From contig CAXIUT010000243.1 of assembly GCA_964035545.1 (NCBI GenBank), positions 1-58,596 on the forward strand: a DNA stretch of 58,596 nt. Direction: 5' to 3'. Below, piece by piece: positions 1 to 12,712 of this stretch (the first letter of the stretch is position 1; each line of letters begins with the position of its first letter). The notes under the pieces were generated by a model that worked only from the letters and a program-made list of their open reading frames with translations, was not told the DNA's origin and made no database searches. The stretch is from Bugula neritina. Its lineage: Eukaryota > Bryozoa > Gymnolaemata > Cheilostomatida > Bugulidae. A program made the position numbers and the translations under genes.

Positions 1-77
1 CCCAACCCCAACCCCAACCCCAACCCCAACCCCAACCCCAACCCCAACCCCAACCCCAACCCCAACCCCAACCCCAA
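1..77. repeat. Left telomere, (CCCCAA)n
   Basis: Twelve full CCCCAA units preceded by a partial CCCAA, with no variant unit. The C-rich strand reads 5' to 3' from the end, as expected for a left chromosome end in ciliates with the G4T2 repeat. The next gene's stop codon is only 26 bp away. Confidence 0.98.
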
Positions 78-103
78 ATACATATCATCAATACAAATAA
101 AGA

Positions 104-2602
104 TCATGAATTTTATATCTAACTATATTGGTTAACTTTCTGTTTTTAGTAGTATAGTGATGTTCCAACAACAAGAAACAAAGTTGTCAGAGTAATCAAA
201 CTAACAAGAACAAGCACGGGCACACAAACAACAGTAAACAATATTTTTTAGTTGTTATACATAGTAGTCCATATACTAGATATCAGACCCAACAGCAACA
301 CTCCCAAATATCTCATATTATTACTCTACAAATGATTCACATACTCTTTACTAAACGCCTTAGACTATATATTCTAGTCATCTCCATTCAGATCAGTCAA
401 ATTCACATGACTACCATACGAACTGTCTGACAACTTGACCTCAAGTCGACTCCTCTGCTGGATCATCCTGCAATTAAGCATAGTAAAAGTCATAATAAAT
501 GGAGCATTCAAATACACCATCAAACTAACACCATTCAGTACGATTGCGTAACTCTAAGAATATACATAGGTTTTAAGAATATCAACTCCAGAATATTCAT
601 AGCGATTGCCTAGCCACCACCAAATACACTTAGATAGCAAACTCATCATGATTGCGTAGTTATAGCAATGACAAAAATATCTTTAAATGTAAAAACATAT
701 TCCGAATATTATAGGAAAGTATAAACCCATGAATAATGATAAAAAATTTATTACTAAAAATTTTATATCACCCGCTAAATCTCTCTACCGACGCGTACCT
801 TCAGTCATCTTCAAAGCAACCAAATAACATACAATTGCAGTCGTTTGAAGAATACTAACCTGATATATAGGATTTTTGACCAAATGAGTAAAGAAGTAGT
901 TAGTATAACTCAAAGTACAGATAACTGTTCTTGCATAAAGAAATTGTAGTTATTGATTTGATGTTTTTTTCTTTAACATTTTAAATTAAAAAAAAGAATA
1001 TTTCAGATATAATATAAATTGGATCGTACCTACCAATATTTGAAACCATTTGTTGGTTATTATGGAATTAGCAGTTTATAGTCTCAAAATACTTGGTTTG
1101 TAGTCATTGGATTTATCAGGTTAAATTTGAGATAGCAAATAAACAGCAATAAATATTTATAGAATTGCATATGTTTTTTATTTGATAGCACTGTTTAATA
1201 GTATACCGAAGATGATGGCAATAGAAAAGCCCATAAGAAGAGCATTAGATAGATTTTGCATGATTCCCCAACTAAAATAAGCAATGAATAAAGTAAACAT
1301 CGGAAATCCTTAACAAAATATCAATAAAAACAATCTAGCCTAGCACAGAGAAAAAGCTCTTATTATTTAAACAGAAAATACATAAAGAATAATCCCAAAA
1401 GCCAATAGAGTCAACACACATGAAATAGTCAATACGCTAGTAGTATCAGGAGAAGAATATTTCAAAAAAGTCAATTTCTGACCAACAAATTACAAAGTTA
1501 TCTCTTGGTCATCGACCAGTACCTCCTCCTTGATCTTATTCTAGAACTTACTAGATTAGTCACTAGACAACGGATAATTGTAGAAGTTAAGCATCGTGTT
1601 GAAATGTCGATAGAGTTGTCGGTTGATATCTGTTATTTCTTTCTTAGATATCATCGATGCAGGCAGCATGTTTAATATTGGGTATCCTGTTGCGTCATTT
1701 GGCAAAGGAATATCTAACAGTAAAGCTAGAGTTGTTGTTATATCGCTGTGAGTGACTACACTCTTTCGTTTCTATGTGTATAGATCTTGAGCTTTAAGAT
1801 AACCAAAAATAAAGGTTTATATTTATTATTGACTACTTCCTCCGTGATTACCATCTGCTCTCATGCCATGATCTCCAGTAACCAAAAAGATAGTATTATC
1901 ATCGGCACTATCAAAAACTGTCTGCAAAAAATGTGAAAACTATTTGATTTTAACTTCCATGTGAGAATCAGTGATAGAACTAGTAGAATGTCCAACATGA
2001 TCAATTCCCAATAGATGTGCTACAATAAATTTTTATCCAATATGATGACTTTCTTTAGAATTAAGTGCTTGAGGTAAATTTTAATAGACAACTTTATCAC
2101 AAGTATCAAGATCATGTACGTCAAAAGTATTAATACAAACTTACTAACGTGTAAAATCAAATAATTTAGTCCATGTATTATCCCCTAAAATAAGTGATGT
2201 TTTATTGATTCTATTCAATTGCGATATTATGTTATCAGAATCGACTTTAGAAGCCAAAAAGGTCTTAAGAATATTCCCAGATGAAAATATCTATGATCCA
2301 GTCATCAATGACTCAATACGTTGAGTTGTCATTGTGGGATTGCCCACTCGAGATTTAGCCAAAAAAGTTTTATTAGGATAAATCTATCTTAGACTTTTTA
2401 TTATTGGAAAACGGTCCATGTAACTGTAACGAAGGGAGTCGATTATTATGAGAACTACTTGGCTGGGAACTCCTTTTGGATTTTATAGAAGTTTATTGTT
2501 TGATTGAGATGGTAGATGAGGATAAACTGAGAATTATACTTTGAAGAAGATGAAGAGGAAAAGTAAGAAGAGAACGAAAAAGATTTTTATCAATGAAATC
2601 AT
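104..2602 (-). CDS. PIGO: GPI ethanolamine-phosphate transferase, PIGO-like
   Basis: This ER membrane enzyme adds phosphoethanolamine to the GPI anchor. The N-terminus has one hydrophobic segment (IKIFFVLFLLFLFIFF) and then the alkaline-phosphatase-fold core: IIIDSLRYSYM, the PTMTTQRI motif around the usual catalytic threonine, a GDDTW-like GDNTW, and GDHGM followed by HGGSS. TAA/TAG codons follow HGGSSQ exactly where PIGO has glutamates. The rest carries many membrane helices. I chose the ATG at 2602 because it gives the transmembrane start in the same frame as the core; an ATG at 2690 needs a splice. One intron is likely near 940-1030. The TGA lies 26 bp from the telomere repeat. PIGO fits better than PIGG or PIGN, but the three are similar. 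Confidence 0.8.
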
Positions 2603-2766
2603 AGTTTATAATATCAATATCCAAGTAAAATAATATAATATTAAAGAAGCTAATAATAAAGATAAAACTATTGACTAATAAGCCAATCATATTTGATCTT
2701 CATTTACTTAAAAGTATAAAGAATGATTCATAATACTGAAATAATAGATATAAATAACATTCTAGA

Positions 2767-3784
2767 TCATTTATTTTTGAAAAGAACAGCATAAATACTT
2801 CCCAAAACCAACAACGCCCCAGCAAACATATCAGATTGACTTATTAATGATACCTAATCGTACTATAAAAATATCCAATCAGCACATTCAACTGAATCAT
2901 TATAGTAGATACTCCAGAATTAGTACCAATCAGCAACCCGAAATTAAACGTCAAATTGGCAAAAGCAATCACAGATCCACTATAAATATAAAGATATATA
3001 TCGAATTACTAAGATCTAGTAAACAAAGGTATCTTATTGTCATTAACATTAGATAGTGTCATACTCATGCATGAAAAAAAGAAATATCCTATAAGCGTAT
3101 TAACTAGCAACAACTAAGTAACAGAAGAATGGTGTTTGCTAGTAATAACAACTCCATAAGCAAATATTAAATTCAACACTATCACTCCCAAACAATTGGC
3201 CACAAACACAACCAACTAGTCAGAACTGTAGTCAAAAGTACTAGTAAAAGATGAAGTTCCCTCGATCAAACTATAGACATATCGACCATTAATCACAAGA
3301 ACCAGTCCAACGATAGCAACGGCAACAGCTTTAGCCTGTCCAGCAGTCACAGGCGTATGATATAGATAATGATTAAACATAAAAACAAATATGATGGAGC
3401 TGCTTGACAGGGTATAGAAGACAGGGAGAGGAAGATACATTTGAAAGAAAGCAACAAATAAACCATTAATCGATGATATCATTGCCCTTACCACCAGTAT
3501 TTTAAAATCTTTAGAATGAGTTAAATTAAATGATCGAGTACTTAGCATTATTATCGTTGTCTGGATAAATATTTGAGAAGTATAGCGAGAATAGTTCATC
3601 TATATCGGACTCGTCTTCTGCTCATTTGCATATATGTAACCTGATACCCATAGCAAACAAGATATTGGCATGCAAATAAAATTTGATAAATTTGTATTTG
3701 ATATAAATGGCAACACCTGAGCCGCTTGTATTGGTCCTGGTTCTTCTAGGACGAAAGAGGAAGGAATTTGTCTTTTTTAGGCAT
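2767..3784 (-). CDS. EamA/DMT-family multi-spanning transporter
   Basis: The protein has about ten hydrophobic segments with the drug/metabolite transporter pattern: a first half with 'MYLPLPVFYTLSSSSIIFVF' and 'AVAVAIVGLVLVING', a second half ending in 'FAGALLVLGSIYAVLF'. It resembles SLC35/EamA carriers; the substrate cannot be told. Two 23-nt introns (3618-3640 and 2863-2885) bring all the pieces into one frame. The start is uncertain. The ATG at 3784 leaves 61 bp after the V-ATPase stop. An alternative ATG at 3849 with a 40-nt intron would overlap that stop codon. The TGA at 2767-2769 is the only stop in frame. Confidence 0.65.
2863..2885 (-). other. 23-nt intron in the EamA transporter gene
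   Basis: A GT...TATAG segment. Removal gives IQLNYDEVSLISQSDMFAGA and the normal last membrane helix. Confidence 0.75.
3618..3640 (-). other. Probable 23-nt intron near the start of the EamA gene
   Basis: A GT...GCAG segment. It joins the exon starting at ATG 3784 to the main frame. The segment can also be read through in another frame, so confidence is lower. Confidence 0.5.
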
Positions 3785-3845
3785 TTAAATCTATTATTTG
3801 CTCATTATTTTTATATTATTAAATCAATACGCTAATTATATTGAA

Positions 3846-6329
3846 TCATGTAAATTTTTTAAAAGTAAAAACGTTGAATAGATAGCCTTTTCCTTCATAA
3901 AATTTGTTTTGAAACTAGACCCAATGCAACCTCAAAGAATGCAAAAAACATTCCAAACTGTCCATGCAAATCAATACTCCAAAAGTAACCATCAAATAGA
4001 AAGGAAACACCAAAAACAACTACATAAACATACACTTACACTAATAAGACCAGAATATCCTTTCTCCAATTGTTTCAAAACAGTCAACTGAAAGATAACC
4101 GATGATAGCTGGGCATGGGCAAGCGAAAGAGCCCACAAACGAAGATAAGAAGCCGTATTAGATACACTTCCCAGCACAAATTCAATAGTTTCTATAAACT
4201 GATGGACTACTATCTACTTGAACTATTCTTCTTAGTGCTATTCAGCTATATTATCAAATATTTACGTAACTTTCTATCATCATATTTTTTTAGTTACTAA
4301 CTAGAGTATTTGTCTTCTTTTATTTCTTACATTTCTATCTAATCATTCTATTCAGCCAACTATGATGACTGAACACGTTCTCTTCTTTTCTATTGCTCGC
4401 CTCTTTGAAAGTAAATGATGAGAGGTTTGGCTGCCAGCATGAGGAATACACAATAGGGCAACTAGGATAACAGTTCTTTATAGACTTCTTTCAGCAGGCC
4501 AGAAAAGTAGTTAATTTTATTTATCTTTAGCCATATTGACATAGATAGCAATCATAGTGGATATGATGGATGGAGCTTGATCAGTTTTTCCAGTATAATC
4601 AGTATTCCACTTATAGACAATAATAAAATCCATATAGACAAAAGTACAAGACATGAATATAATTTGCGGGATGGCAAGAGTAAACAAATCGACCCATTTA
4701 GACTGTCTAAAATTGTTATATATTTTCAAAAACAACCCCAACATCATATGAACCACCCCGAATATCACAGCCAACTTCATCTTAAGACTATTAGTAAACG
4801 ACATCTCATTGAATGCCACCTTCCAAATAGAGTCAATTCCGATAGGAAAGATACAGTTATCAAATTGCTACACAAATGATTTCTCTCCCTCTACTATAGT
4901 ATAGCAACTACTAAACACTCCAAGGTTTAATCCAAAAAACTAATTATAGATCAACCCGCAATATCCCATAAAAAATATAACAGTCCAAAACCATAGATTA
5001 GCCTTCAGTATTATCAACATAGGTATCGCCAGTAACATATGACCGATATCTCCAAACATAACTCCAATAAAAAAACCAAATGTCACGATATAAAACGGAG
5101 CAGGATTTATCTACGTATAAGATGGCACTCCATACGTGTTGACTATCTCCTGAGGAACCATCATCATGCAATTTGTATCAAATTTACTCGGAGGCATCTT
5201 CGGACTCTACAGCACATTCAAAGTCAAAGGAGGCAGGTTCTTTTTTGTTGAATTATCAGTGGCAACTACTTGGTAGGTATATATAGTCTAAAACGGGCGA
5301 GGGTCTTTGTTACTTATGTTGTCGATAGGGCACGATATATCTATCTTTCCTTTTTGGTGTAGAGTTCGATCTAAGAGAGCCAACTAGTGGCCGATCCCTA
5401 TCTTACTTCTGTCATTTTGAAGATATGTTTTCTTATGCCTTAGAAAGTTAGATCTTACATAGATTAGATATCGCTTATTCTTTGTTCTTTTCTTTGAAGT
5501 TCTTGTTTGAAATTACTCTTTTTTTGAACCATAACCGTACAACTCAAACAAGATAGAAGTTTATCATTTTAGATATAATTACTCCTCTTTCTCCTTTAGG
5601 AAAAACTACCAAACAAGCAACCTGATCCTTCAAAGCCTACTCCGCCAAAGCACGATGCTTCCTAGAAGTAAAATATCTATTTATCTAATCAATAGATATA
5701 TCAAGTTCATGAACCCAACAATTGCCCCTTGTTATCCTGAATATACTTCTTTTAAGCATAAGTAACTCCTTCCTTTTTATACCTACACACTTACTCTCGA
5801 ACATTGCACTTTTGTCATGCTCATCAAAACTTTCATACAGAGGATTCGCATCTCCTTGCAATAGCTGGATATTATCATGTTTGTCAAGAGTCACCAATAG
5901 ACTCATCTAAAGAACCAAATCGCTTATTTTCTTAGTAAAGTTTTAAACCTAGTGCATCTGGCTAGACAAATAGGCATGAGTATTAAGAACCTCCTCTTCA
6001 ATATGGTTGATATATAGATATCCTTATATCTTATTTTAAGCTATTATCCTCCGAAATGATCTCCATACCGGTCTGGTATCTTAGACTCCTTTCAGTTAGA
6101 AATTGATCCAACTTTTGCACTGACCAAGAACCACCTTGATTGCATCAATTTTAGCTAATAACTACTCACAACGCCGATAGTTTTTGATGAAGGGGTTTTC
6201 GTAGTTGATTAGATTAGATTCAAAGGCGATCTTTTAATCTTAGCCGAGCTGGTTAAGAACATCCCATGCTATTTCAGTAGGAACCAAAGCTTCACAGTAC
6301 GTCATCTTCTAGGGAAAGAAATATGCCAT
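3846..6329 (-). CDS. ATP6V0A: V-type H+-ATPase subunit a (V0 membrane stator)
   Basis: This is the 100-kDa subunit a of the proton pump that acidifies vacuoles and endomembranes. The N-terminus ([19 protein letters not shown], then RRCEEL) matches the soluble half of the family. The C-terminal membrane half contains [20 protein letters not shown], which holds the essential proton-path arginine, and ends near [17 protein letters not shown]. The glutamate in HWVEFQNKFY is a TAG codon and that in RRCEE is also TAG, supporting UAA/UAG = Glu. A 20-nt intron (4020-4039, GTAAGTGTATGTTTATGTAG) restores the frame just after the [12 protein letters not shown] region. At least one more frame change lies between 4.8 and 5.7 kb. 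Length is about 820 residues, normal for the family. Confidence 0.92.
4020..4039 (-). other. 20-nt intron in the V-ATPase a gene
   Basis: GTAAGTGTATGTTTATGTAG. Removal joins GYSGLIS to the last membrane segment of subunit a. Confidence 0.92.
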
Positions 6330-6439
6330 TTTGTTTTTAAATATTGAAATTACAGATTCAAAAATATCTATCTTAAAAGTTAACGATTAATACAAAACAA
6401 TAGCTGATTGATAATCAATTAAAAGATATTCACTTTCAG

Positions 6440-9435
6440 TCAAAACAAATTATAAAAGTAGTTGAAGACATCTTCACTCTATTTCTTTTCTTCCTAGTAT
6501 TTCTTTATTATCCCAGCCTTCTACTTCTTAATACTCTTTTATCTCTCTTGCCTTAGAACCTAAGAACCCTTAAATGCATAGTTCGATAATGAAAACCCAA
6601 GAGGTTTCTATTTAGAATCCACTAACTTCAGTTTCTTTTTTTGCTCAGAAGATTATGATGACTAAATACTCTCAAATCCAGGCTTCCAGTTGTATTGTTT
6701 AAGGTCCTTAAATCTACTGACTTCAACTTTATTTATTCTCTTCTTTATTAGCTAGTCATCATCCGAATCAGATGCCTCAATCTTTGATCTTCTTCTAAAT
6801 TTTTAAGGCAGAACTAATTGCTGACCTTTGTTACCTTTTTGAACTGGTTTAGTCAACTCTTGGTCTATTTACCAATTATTAGTTCCATTTTTATTTTGAT
6901 CCTTTAATTTTTTAATAGTAGTATCCTTTTTAGTTTATTTTTTCTTATTATTAGCTTGTTTGTTATCATAGTTTAGAGAAGTGCTTCTTGTTTTCTCAAA
7001 AGAAAGTTAAACTTGTTTCTTAGCTGGCTCTAAACTTTTCCTCTGGACATTATCTTTCAACCCACTAGGTTAAGTATCAAATTTAAACATCTTATCTCCC
7101 TTCAATTTATAAAACTAATCGAATCCAATAATACCTTCTTTGACAAGTCCTATCTTATACTCTTCATAATGATTTTTAGGAAAATAAACCATAATTTATC
7201 TACAATTCTGATGCATATACTTATAGTAATAAAGATAGTTCTTATGATCTCCAACACATACAGTCACACCCTTATACTTCTATGTAAAATTTTAAACTAC
7301 TATCACCTTCAAAATCACCTTCCCCGTCATACTGTCATGCTCAATACAAGTTCGAATACTATTTCGATATATCTACACATCTTTTTTGTTGTATTCATCT
7401 AACCACCTCGATGAAGCCAGTTCTACATCTCAATTGATTCTTGTAATGGCTAGACAGACCTAACTCCTTTTAAATTGGTTTATTTTGCATTACTATTGGA
7501 TTTTACAAGGTTTATGTCTTTTTATGAATATTACCATTGTTTATTTGCAAAATAGTTTTGATATTTAACTGCCCAATAATACAACCAAAAGTTTTTCAAC
7601 TAAAATCCTAAAGTCTTAACACAATTATTTAACCTTTTAAGAAGCACCAAAATATCTGAAGCTTGTCTTCTCATTTCCCAATACTCAATATGAAATTTCG
7701 ATAACTAAGCCTGAACCAATACAAAAGCCTTTCTCTATGCAGTTGAAATAGCCTCCTTTATAGCATACTTATTTCTCTAGTTAATTTGTTTTAAAGTTTT
7801 CCTCTCCTCTATCTTCGATGTATACTTTCCAATTTCTTCACATTTACATAGAGTCATTAGAAAATGTCTAGGTGATTCCATTTCTGCTATTTCAGATATG
7901 ATCAGAGATATCGATCTAACTTCTACTGCATTTTTGGATATACTAATAGAAAGAGGTCTAGGAGAAACTCTATTACTATCTTCTGTAAAATTGACAATAT
8001 TGAGATTTGAAAGTGTTCTAGCTGCTTTAAGGCAATTAATTTTGATAAACTGTTATATTTATCCAGTAATTCCATAAGTTTTAGGAGATTTTTTCATTCT
8101 AATATAGCAAAAACTATTAAAAAAGTAAGTCTAAATATCTTATAATGATAAAATAGAACCCAAAGATATTTAGGCATTGATGTGTTCAAGCATATGGTTG
8201 AATAGTTGAGATTAAAGATTCTAGAGTTAAAGTTTTGAATTATATCGATTGTAATTTGATTTTTGAGTCATTATTACCACTGTTCCTTACGTATCGAAAC
8301 GTGGTCGTCCTGCTCTTCCCATCATCTGCTCTATCTCTATTCTTGTATACTATTCATAGCCTTTAGCTGATCCTCGATAGCATTGAGTTGATTTGATAAT
8401 AACAAGTCGAGCTGGTAAGTTTATACCCATTGATAGTGTACTAGTTGTACAAAGAACCTTTATCTTCAATTAAAGAAATAGTTTTTATACAATATTGCGG
8501 TCCTGAAATGAAAGACCAGCATTGTGAAAGGCAACTCCTTGAGGAAGCATTGTTTGAAGTTTTGAATTAACGACATTTTTTGAAGCCTGAATCAAAGACA
8601 TCAACTGCTTGTCATTTTATATGAATTATCTCTATCGCATTTGAGTTATTATTTGTTCACAAGCTTGTTGAGTTCCTTTCTGAGTTGGACAAAACACTAA
8701 AGTTCCCTTCTTTTCACTGTATTGCCTCACTGCTTCAAGAAGTTTATAGTTAAGAAGTCTTTCAAAGGTAAATGGATTGCCTGAATGAGCAAATCCAGCA
8801 ATAACAGTTTTAATTTGAACTGGTCTATACTCCTAGCCAAAAGTACAAATCGTTGATTTTGGACATCTGAGCCATTGACCTACTTAATTGATATTAGGAA
8901 TAGTAGCTGATACAGCAATAATCCTCACTTAGGAATTCAAGCTCATAATTCTGCTGACAATTGCTTCAAGAGTAGCTCCTCTTTCTTCATAATTAAGCAT
9001 ATGAATTTAGTCAATCAGAAGTAATTTTATCTGTTTGAGATAATCCAAGTTCTGTCTCGAAAGGTAGTCTATCTTTTCAGGAGTTCCAACAGCAATGTGA
9101 CTGTAAAGAAACTTATCCATTCCATTTTCCAAAGAATCACCAGTCACTTCTGACACTGAAAGAGATTTTGAAAATTTAGAATTCCAATCTGTATATTTTT
9201 CATGACATAAACTTTTAATTGGAGCTAGATACAGGCATATAGGACTAGGCAACTCTTTGTATTTGAGAATAGACATCTAGAATATAGCTGTTTTTCCTGA
9301 TGAAGTAGGTGCTGAGACTATCATGTTGTAGTCTGTTTTCATAATTTTAGGAAGACATGCTTTTTGAATAGGATTGAAGTCTTGGAAGTCAAAGAAGCCC
9401 TGTAGTGAAGGATACTCTCTTAGAATACTTTGCAT
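6440..9435 (-). CDS. HFM1: Meiotic crossover helicase HFM1/MER3
   Basis: This is a superfamily 2 (Ski2-like) DNA helicase needed for meiotic crossovers. In order: a Q-motif-like start (REYPSLQGFFDFQDFNPIQ), Walker A SAPTSSGKTAIF, motif Ib, Walker B/DExH LLLIDEIHML, motif III VSATIPN, motif IV LVFCPT, motif V STLSMGINLPA and motif VI QMMGRAGRP. A winged-helix/Sec63-type region follows and then a C-terminal part (VILKVIVVENF) that aligns with HFM1 rather than with ASCC3 or SKI2. The catalytic glutamate of DEIH is a TAA codon. Under the Gln reading it would be the dead DQIH form, so this residue supports the Glu code. The C-terminal 170 residues are basic and low-complexity. A frame change near 7.43-7.50 kb is probably a short intron that I could not place. 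The N-terminus is much shorter than in vertebrates. Confidence 0.88.
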
Positions 9436-9535
9436 TTAATTATAGAGTCAAACAGTCACAACTCTTTTGAGTCAGATTCAGCCAAACATTTATAATATTA
9501 ATTTTTAAGGTATGATAATTATAAGTTAATTGAGA

Positions 9536-10839
9536 TCACAGCCGAAGAAATATCTTAAATTTGAATAGAAGTCCTCCAGCTAAAGTCAAAACAACTCCAT
9601 AAAAGAAAGTATAAATCAAAGTACCCATATATGCTCCCATCCAAGAAAAAACAGCATCATATAGAGCAATAAAAGGAGTACGATCATCTCCCCATGATAT
9701 CCATCCATTAAGAATATCACCAGTTAGCTGGAGCAAAATAAATACTGCCAATGGATTGAGACCAAGCCAGTTGAATGGCTGAATAATTGTTTGAATTTTT
9801 CCTTTGGCTGAAGGATAAAGTTTAGGTAAAATATCGATGGTTATCATCAAAAAAGAAAGTATTACGGCACAAGAACCCAAAGTTATAAACACAAATGTTG
9901 TTGTGTATAATCTTTTGTTGAAAGGCATGACTAATGAACTTGGATATACGCATAGAAAACAGATAAAAGCAAAAACTAACCAATTTTTAACCAATTTTTA
10001 TGGTTATTTTTTCAACTTCATCACCATAATGCCAAATAAATATCCGATATAGGTAGTAAAAGCAGCTGTAATAGTTGAAATAAGACCCTAAGGATCAGTT
10101 TTTTACATAATATGATCTTCTGTAAAGACAGCCCGATCCACAAAACCAGCAAAATTACAAAAAGGTTAAAGATTATTTTATTTTTTGCAACCAATCGATT
10201 CGTCAGACCAAGTAAGCATCAAAACAACATAAAGAAGAACAAATGCTATCATAACTAAACCTGCTATCGTTCTTTTTGTAATATTAGTTCCATACTACGT
10301 AACCCAATGAATGAAAAGATTGATCCCGTAGCATAGAGCCAATCTCTGCAAAATACCTAATATTCTCACTAAATAACGATATTTTTACAATGAGGAAAAT
10401 CGAATGATTAAATGATATTAAGGACAAGTCCAATAGCAAATAAAGCAAATACTCTTATAACGTTTTTTCTTTGTATAGGTCTACCTTTACTCACAGCTAG
10501 CGGAATAGCCATACCCATAATAAACAAGAAAGCAGGAAAAACAAGATCAGCGCATGATAGACCATTCCAATCAGGATGAATCAACCACCACACAGCTCCA
10601 TCTATCCTATACGTCTGATCCGCCAGTATCATTCCAAATACAGTCAGACCTCTGTAGACGTCAAGAGACAGAAGTCTTTATTTTGTTGATGCTGATGGTT
10701 TCTTTTCTTCTTCGTTATTTTGTTCTATCTTTTAGGGATTTAAACTCGATTCAGGATTATTAATTTGATCTTCAAGCAGTTGAGAGTTTAGCTCTTTTAT
10801 TTTTTCACTCTACTATACCTATGAATCCTTATTTAGCAT
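9536..10839 (-). CDS. HGSNAT: HGSNAT/NagX-like transmembrane acyltransferase
   Basis: The protein resembles heparan-alpha-glucosaminide N-acetyltransferase, a lysosomal membrane enzyme that passes acetyl groups from cytosolic acetyl-CoA to glucosamine ends. After a Glu-rich cytoplasmic leader, the signature LSLDVYRGLTVFGMIL is followed by PDWNGLSCADLVFPAFLFIM, including the conserved WNG...ADLVFP stretch. Then come RILGILQRLALCYG and a run of membrane helices with PFNWLGLNPLAVF and WGDDRTPF. The active-site histidine of the human enzyme lies in the LxHAxWNG segment; here IHPDWNG keeps H. A 20-nt intron (10369-10388, GTAAAAATATCGTTATTTAG) joins the two frames. Ciliates digest polysaccharides in food vacuoles, so a lysosomal role is plausible, but the substrate is not proven. 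Confidence 0.85.
10369..10388 (-). other. 20-nt intron in the HGSNAT-like gene
   Basis: GTAAAAATATCGTTATTTAG. Its removal gives HLRILGILQRLALCYG, which matches the family; retention breaks the frame. Confidence 0.85.
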
Positions 10840-10933
10840 TTTTAACAATAATAAAATTATGTCGACTATTTAACAATAATAAATCTTAAAAGAATGCTAG
10901 ATTATTTATTTGTTGGAAATCAAGAAGGTTTTT

Positions 10934-12712
10934 TCAATTATTGTCTACTTTAATTGAACTTTCAAGTTTATAATTAGACTATTCTGCCTGAAGGTGTTTC
11001 TTCAATAATGAATCATTGTCTTTTAAATCAAAATTTCCACCTAACTCATTTAAAGCTTTCTTCTTTTATTTCGATCTTTCCTCTCTCTCCTGATAATTCC
11101 TCTCTTAAATACTTTCCTGATGTATGATTTTTGCATCTTGATGAGTTTTATAATGAGGATCTTCTTTTAGTGAAGCACTATTCGATAAACCAATCGATTT
11201 GTTATCTTATTTTGATTAATTTTATATTTTTCTACTCATTTGACTGGGATAGTTAGTCTGTATTTTATTTTTAGTGTCAGATATCAAATCAGAAAGAGTA
11301 TTTTTAGAGATAGCCTATGGATTTTAAGCCATATGAAATGGTTTTTTATGTCTCAGATCATTAATATTAGAATACCCAGTAATTCTATTTTTGAAGACAG
11401 ATGAAGTATCTTCAGCCTCTTTTAAATATTTACTAAATTGATTTTTATGATGATTATGTTCTATAGGTTTAAAATATCTATTATTAGCTTTAGAAGGCAA
11501 AATAGGTAAAGAACATTTTCTCCTCTGAAGTTGCTGTGATCTCTATTTAATCTTAACTTCTTTGGGTAAGACCTGACTCATGCTCTAAGAATTATAAACC
11601 TTTATCTTATCTTAATGAACTATTTTAGATTAATTAACAACAGACTAATTATTAAAATGAGGATTATTGAATAGAGATAACTTTCCATGACTAAGTTGTT
11701 TTTTATGAAGCGATTTATGAATGATATCTTTATAGCAATTATAGAAATCACTAGAACTATACTTGATTGCATGAGATTGCAATTTAGCTACAAATTAATG
11801 ATAATATTTAACATGCAAAGCATTAAGCAAAAGCTAAATATGAATCAAACTTCTAGGATCGATATTTTAATGTACTTTAATAGCAACATAAACCAATGCC
11901 AATAGAAATGATTAATAGTTCATGTATTTTTGTAAATATGATGTTTTCCTAAACACATTCAATAGTATGCTTTTGCTTATATTGTTATTATGCTAGGTTT
12001 TTCTTTTGAATTATACCATTTTTAGAAGATCAAAATCTCTACAAAATAACATAAATCTATTTAATGTCAATATGTCCAAAGATTGAGTTACATCGTCAAA
12101 TGTATTTGTTCTTTTATGCTAGTTTTATATCACAAATCTGCAATAGTGTTTATAAACTATTTTCAACTGGTTTTTATACATATGAACCATCTATAACGAC
12201 TTTTTCATTACGTTTTATTGCTATTATAATGACAATTCTCCAAACACTTTTTTACCTTTATTGCTTATCTATGGCTTTTTGACTTATGCCAAAGAAGTAC
12301 CTTTAGCTAACTAAAATTAGTTAATATTCTAATACTATTAGTTTGGGTGTTAATTGACTCTTGATGATGACATATCTTCATTGATCCATCTCCAGATTTC
12401 AAGACAATCAGAAAGATCAAAGGATTTTTGTTATTAATGAATAAAAGGTATTTAACCTTTAGATAGACTTCCTAGCTATTTCTGTTGAATATATTTAAGA
12501 ACAAAGCTATGAATTTTTTATTTGAATTCTTTAGTATTAGTTTGAAGAGTTTATTGATTTGAGTATGGCTTTAGTTTTTCATTTTTTTGAGCTACAAGCA
12601 ATACAAATTATTTAGTTTTAGGCAGTGATATTTTCAATTCGTTATTAGGATTGACAATTTGCCAACTTTTATCCACAATAAAAGAATTCTATGAGTAAAG
12701 ACTATCCTTCAT
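10934..12712 (-). CDS. Unknown, largely helical protein with basic/acidic tail
   Basis: I do not recognise this gene. It is one intronless frame of about 592 codons. The frame is also open upstream as far as the stop of the giant ORF, so the start is uncertain: ATGs at 12754 and 12799 are also in frame, and 12373 is a shorter choice. Residues about 20-130 are mixed alpha/beta (VDKSWQIVNPNNELKISLP). Residues 150-330 are helical, with the pattern LTLNRFMLFCRDF followed about 45 residues later by YESFLLALVYVAIKV, reminiscent of helical repeats in ciliary proteins. The C-terminal 250 residues are low-complexity, rich in K, E, N and S. It sits 94 bp from the HGSNAT-like start. Confidence 0.7.

Noticed and set aside
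600-670. Two similar short segments around 'ACTACGCAATCATG' on the minus strand of the PIGO-like gene
   Set aside because: Only about a dozen similar bases inside one coding frame; not enough for a repeat or mobile element.
2530-2560. A possible 13-nt intron in the PIGO-like gene
   Set aside because: Starting at the ATG at 2602 gives a better transmembrane start in the right frame without any intron.
2850-2865. A possible 14-nt intron in the EamA transporter gene
   Set aside because: A 23-nt intron at 2863-2885 with a proper TATAG end restores the same frame and gives a better final helix.
3846-3849. ATGA overlap of the V-ATPase stop with a transporter start at 3849
   Set aside because: It needs a 40-nt intron; the ATG at 3784 with a 23-nt intron leaves a normal spacer, so the overlap is probably coincidental.
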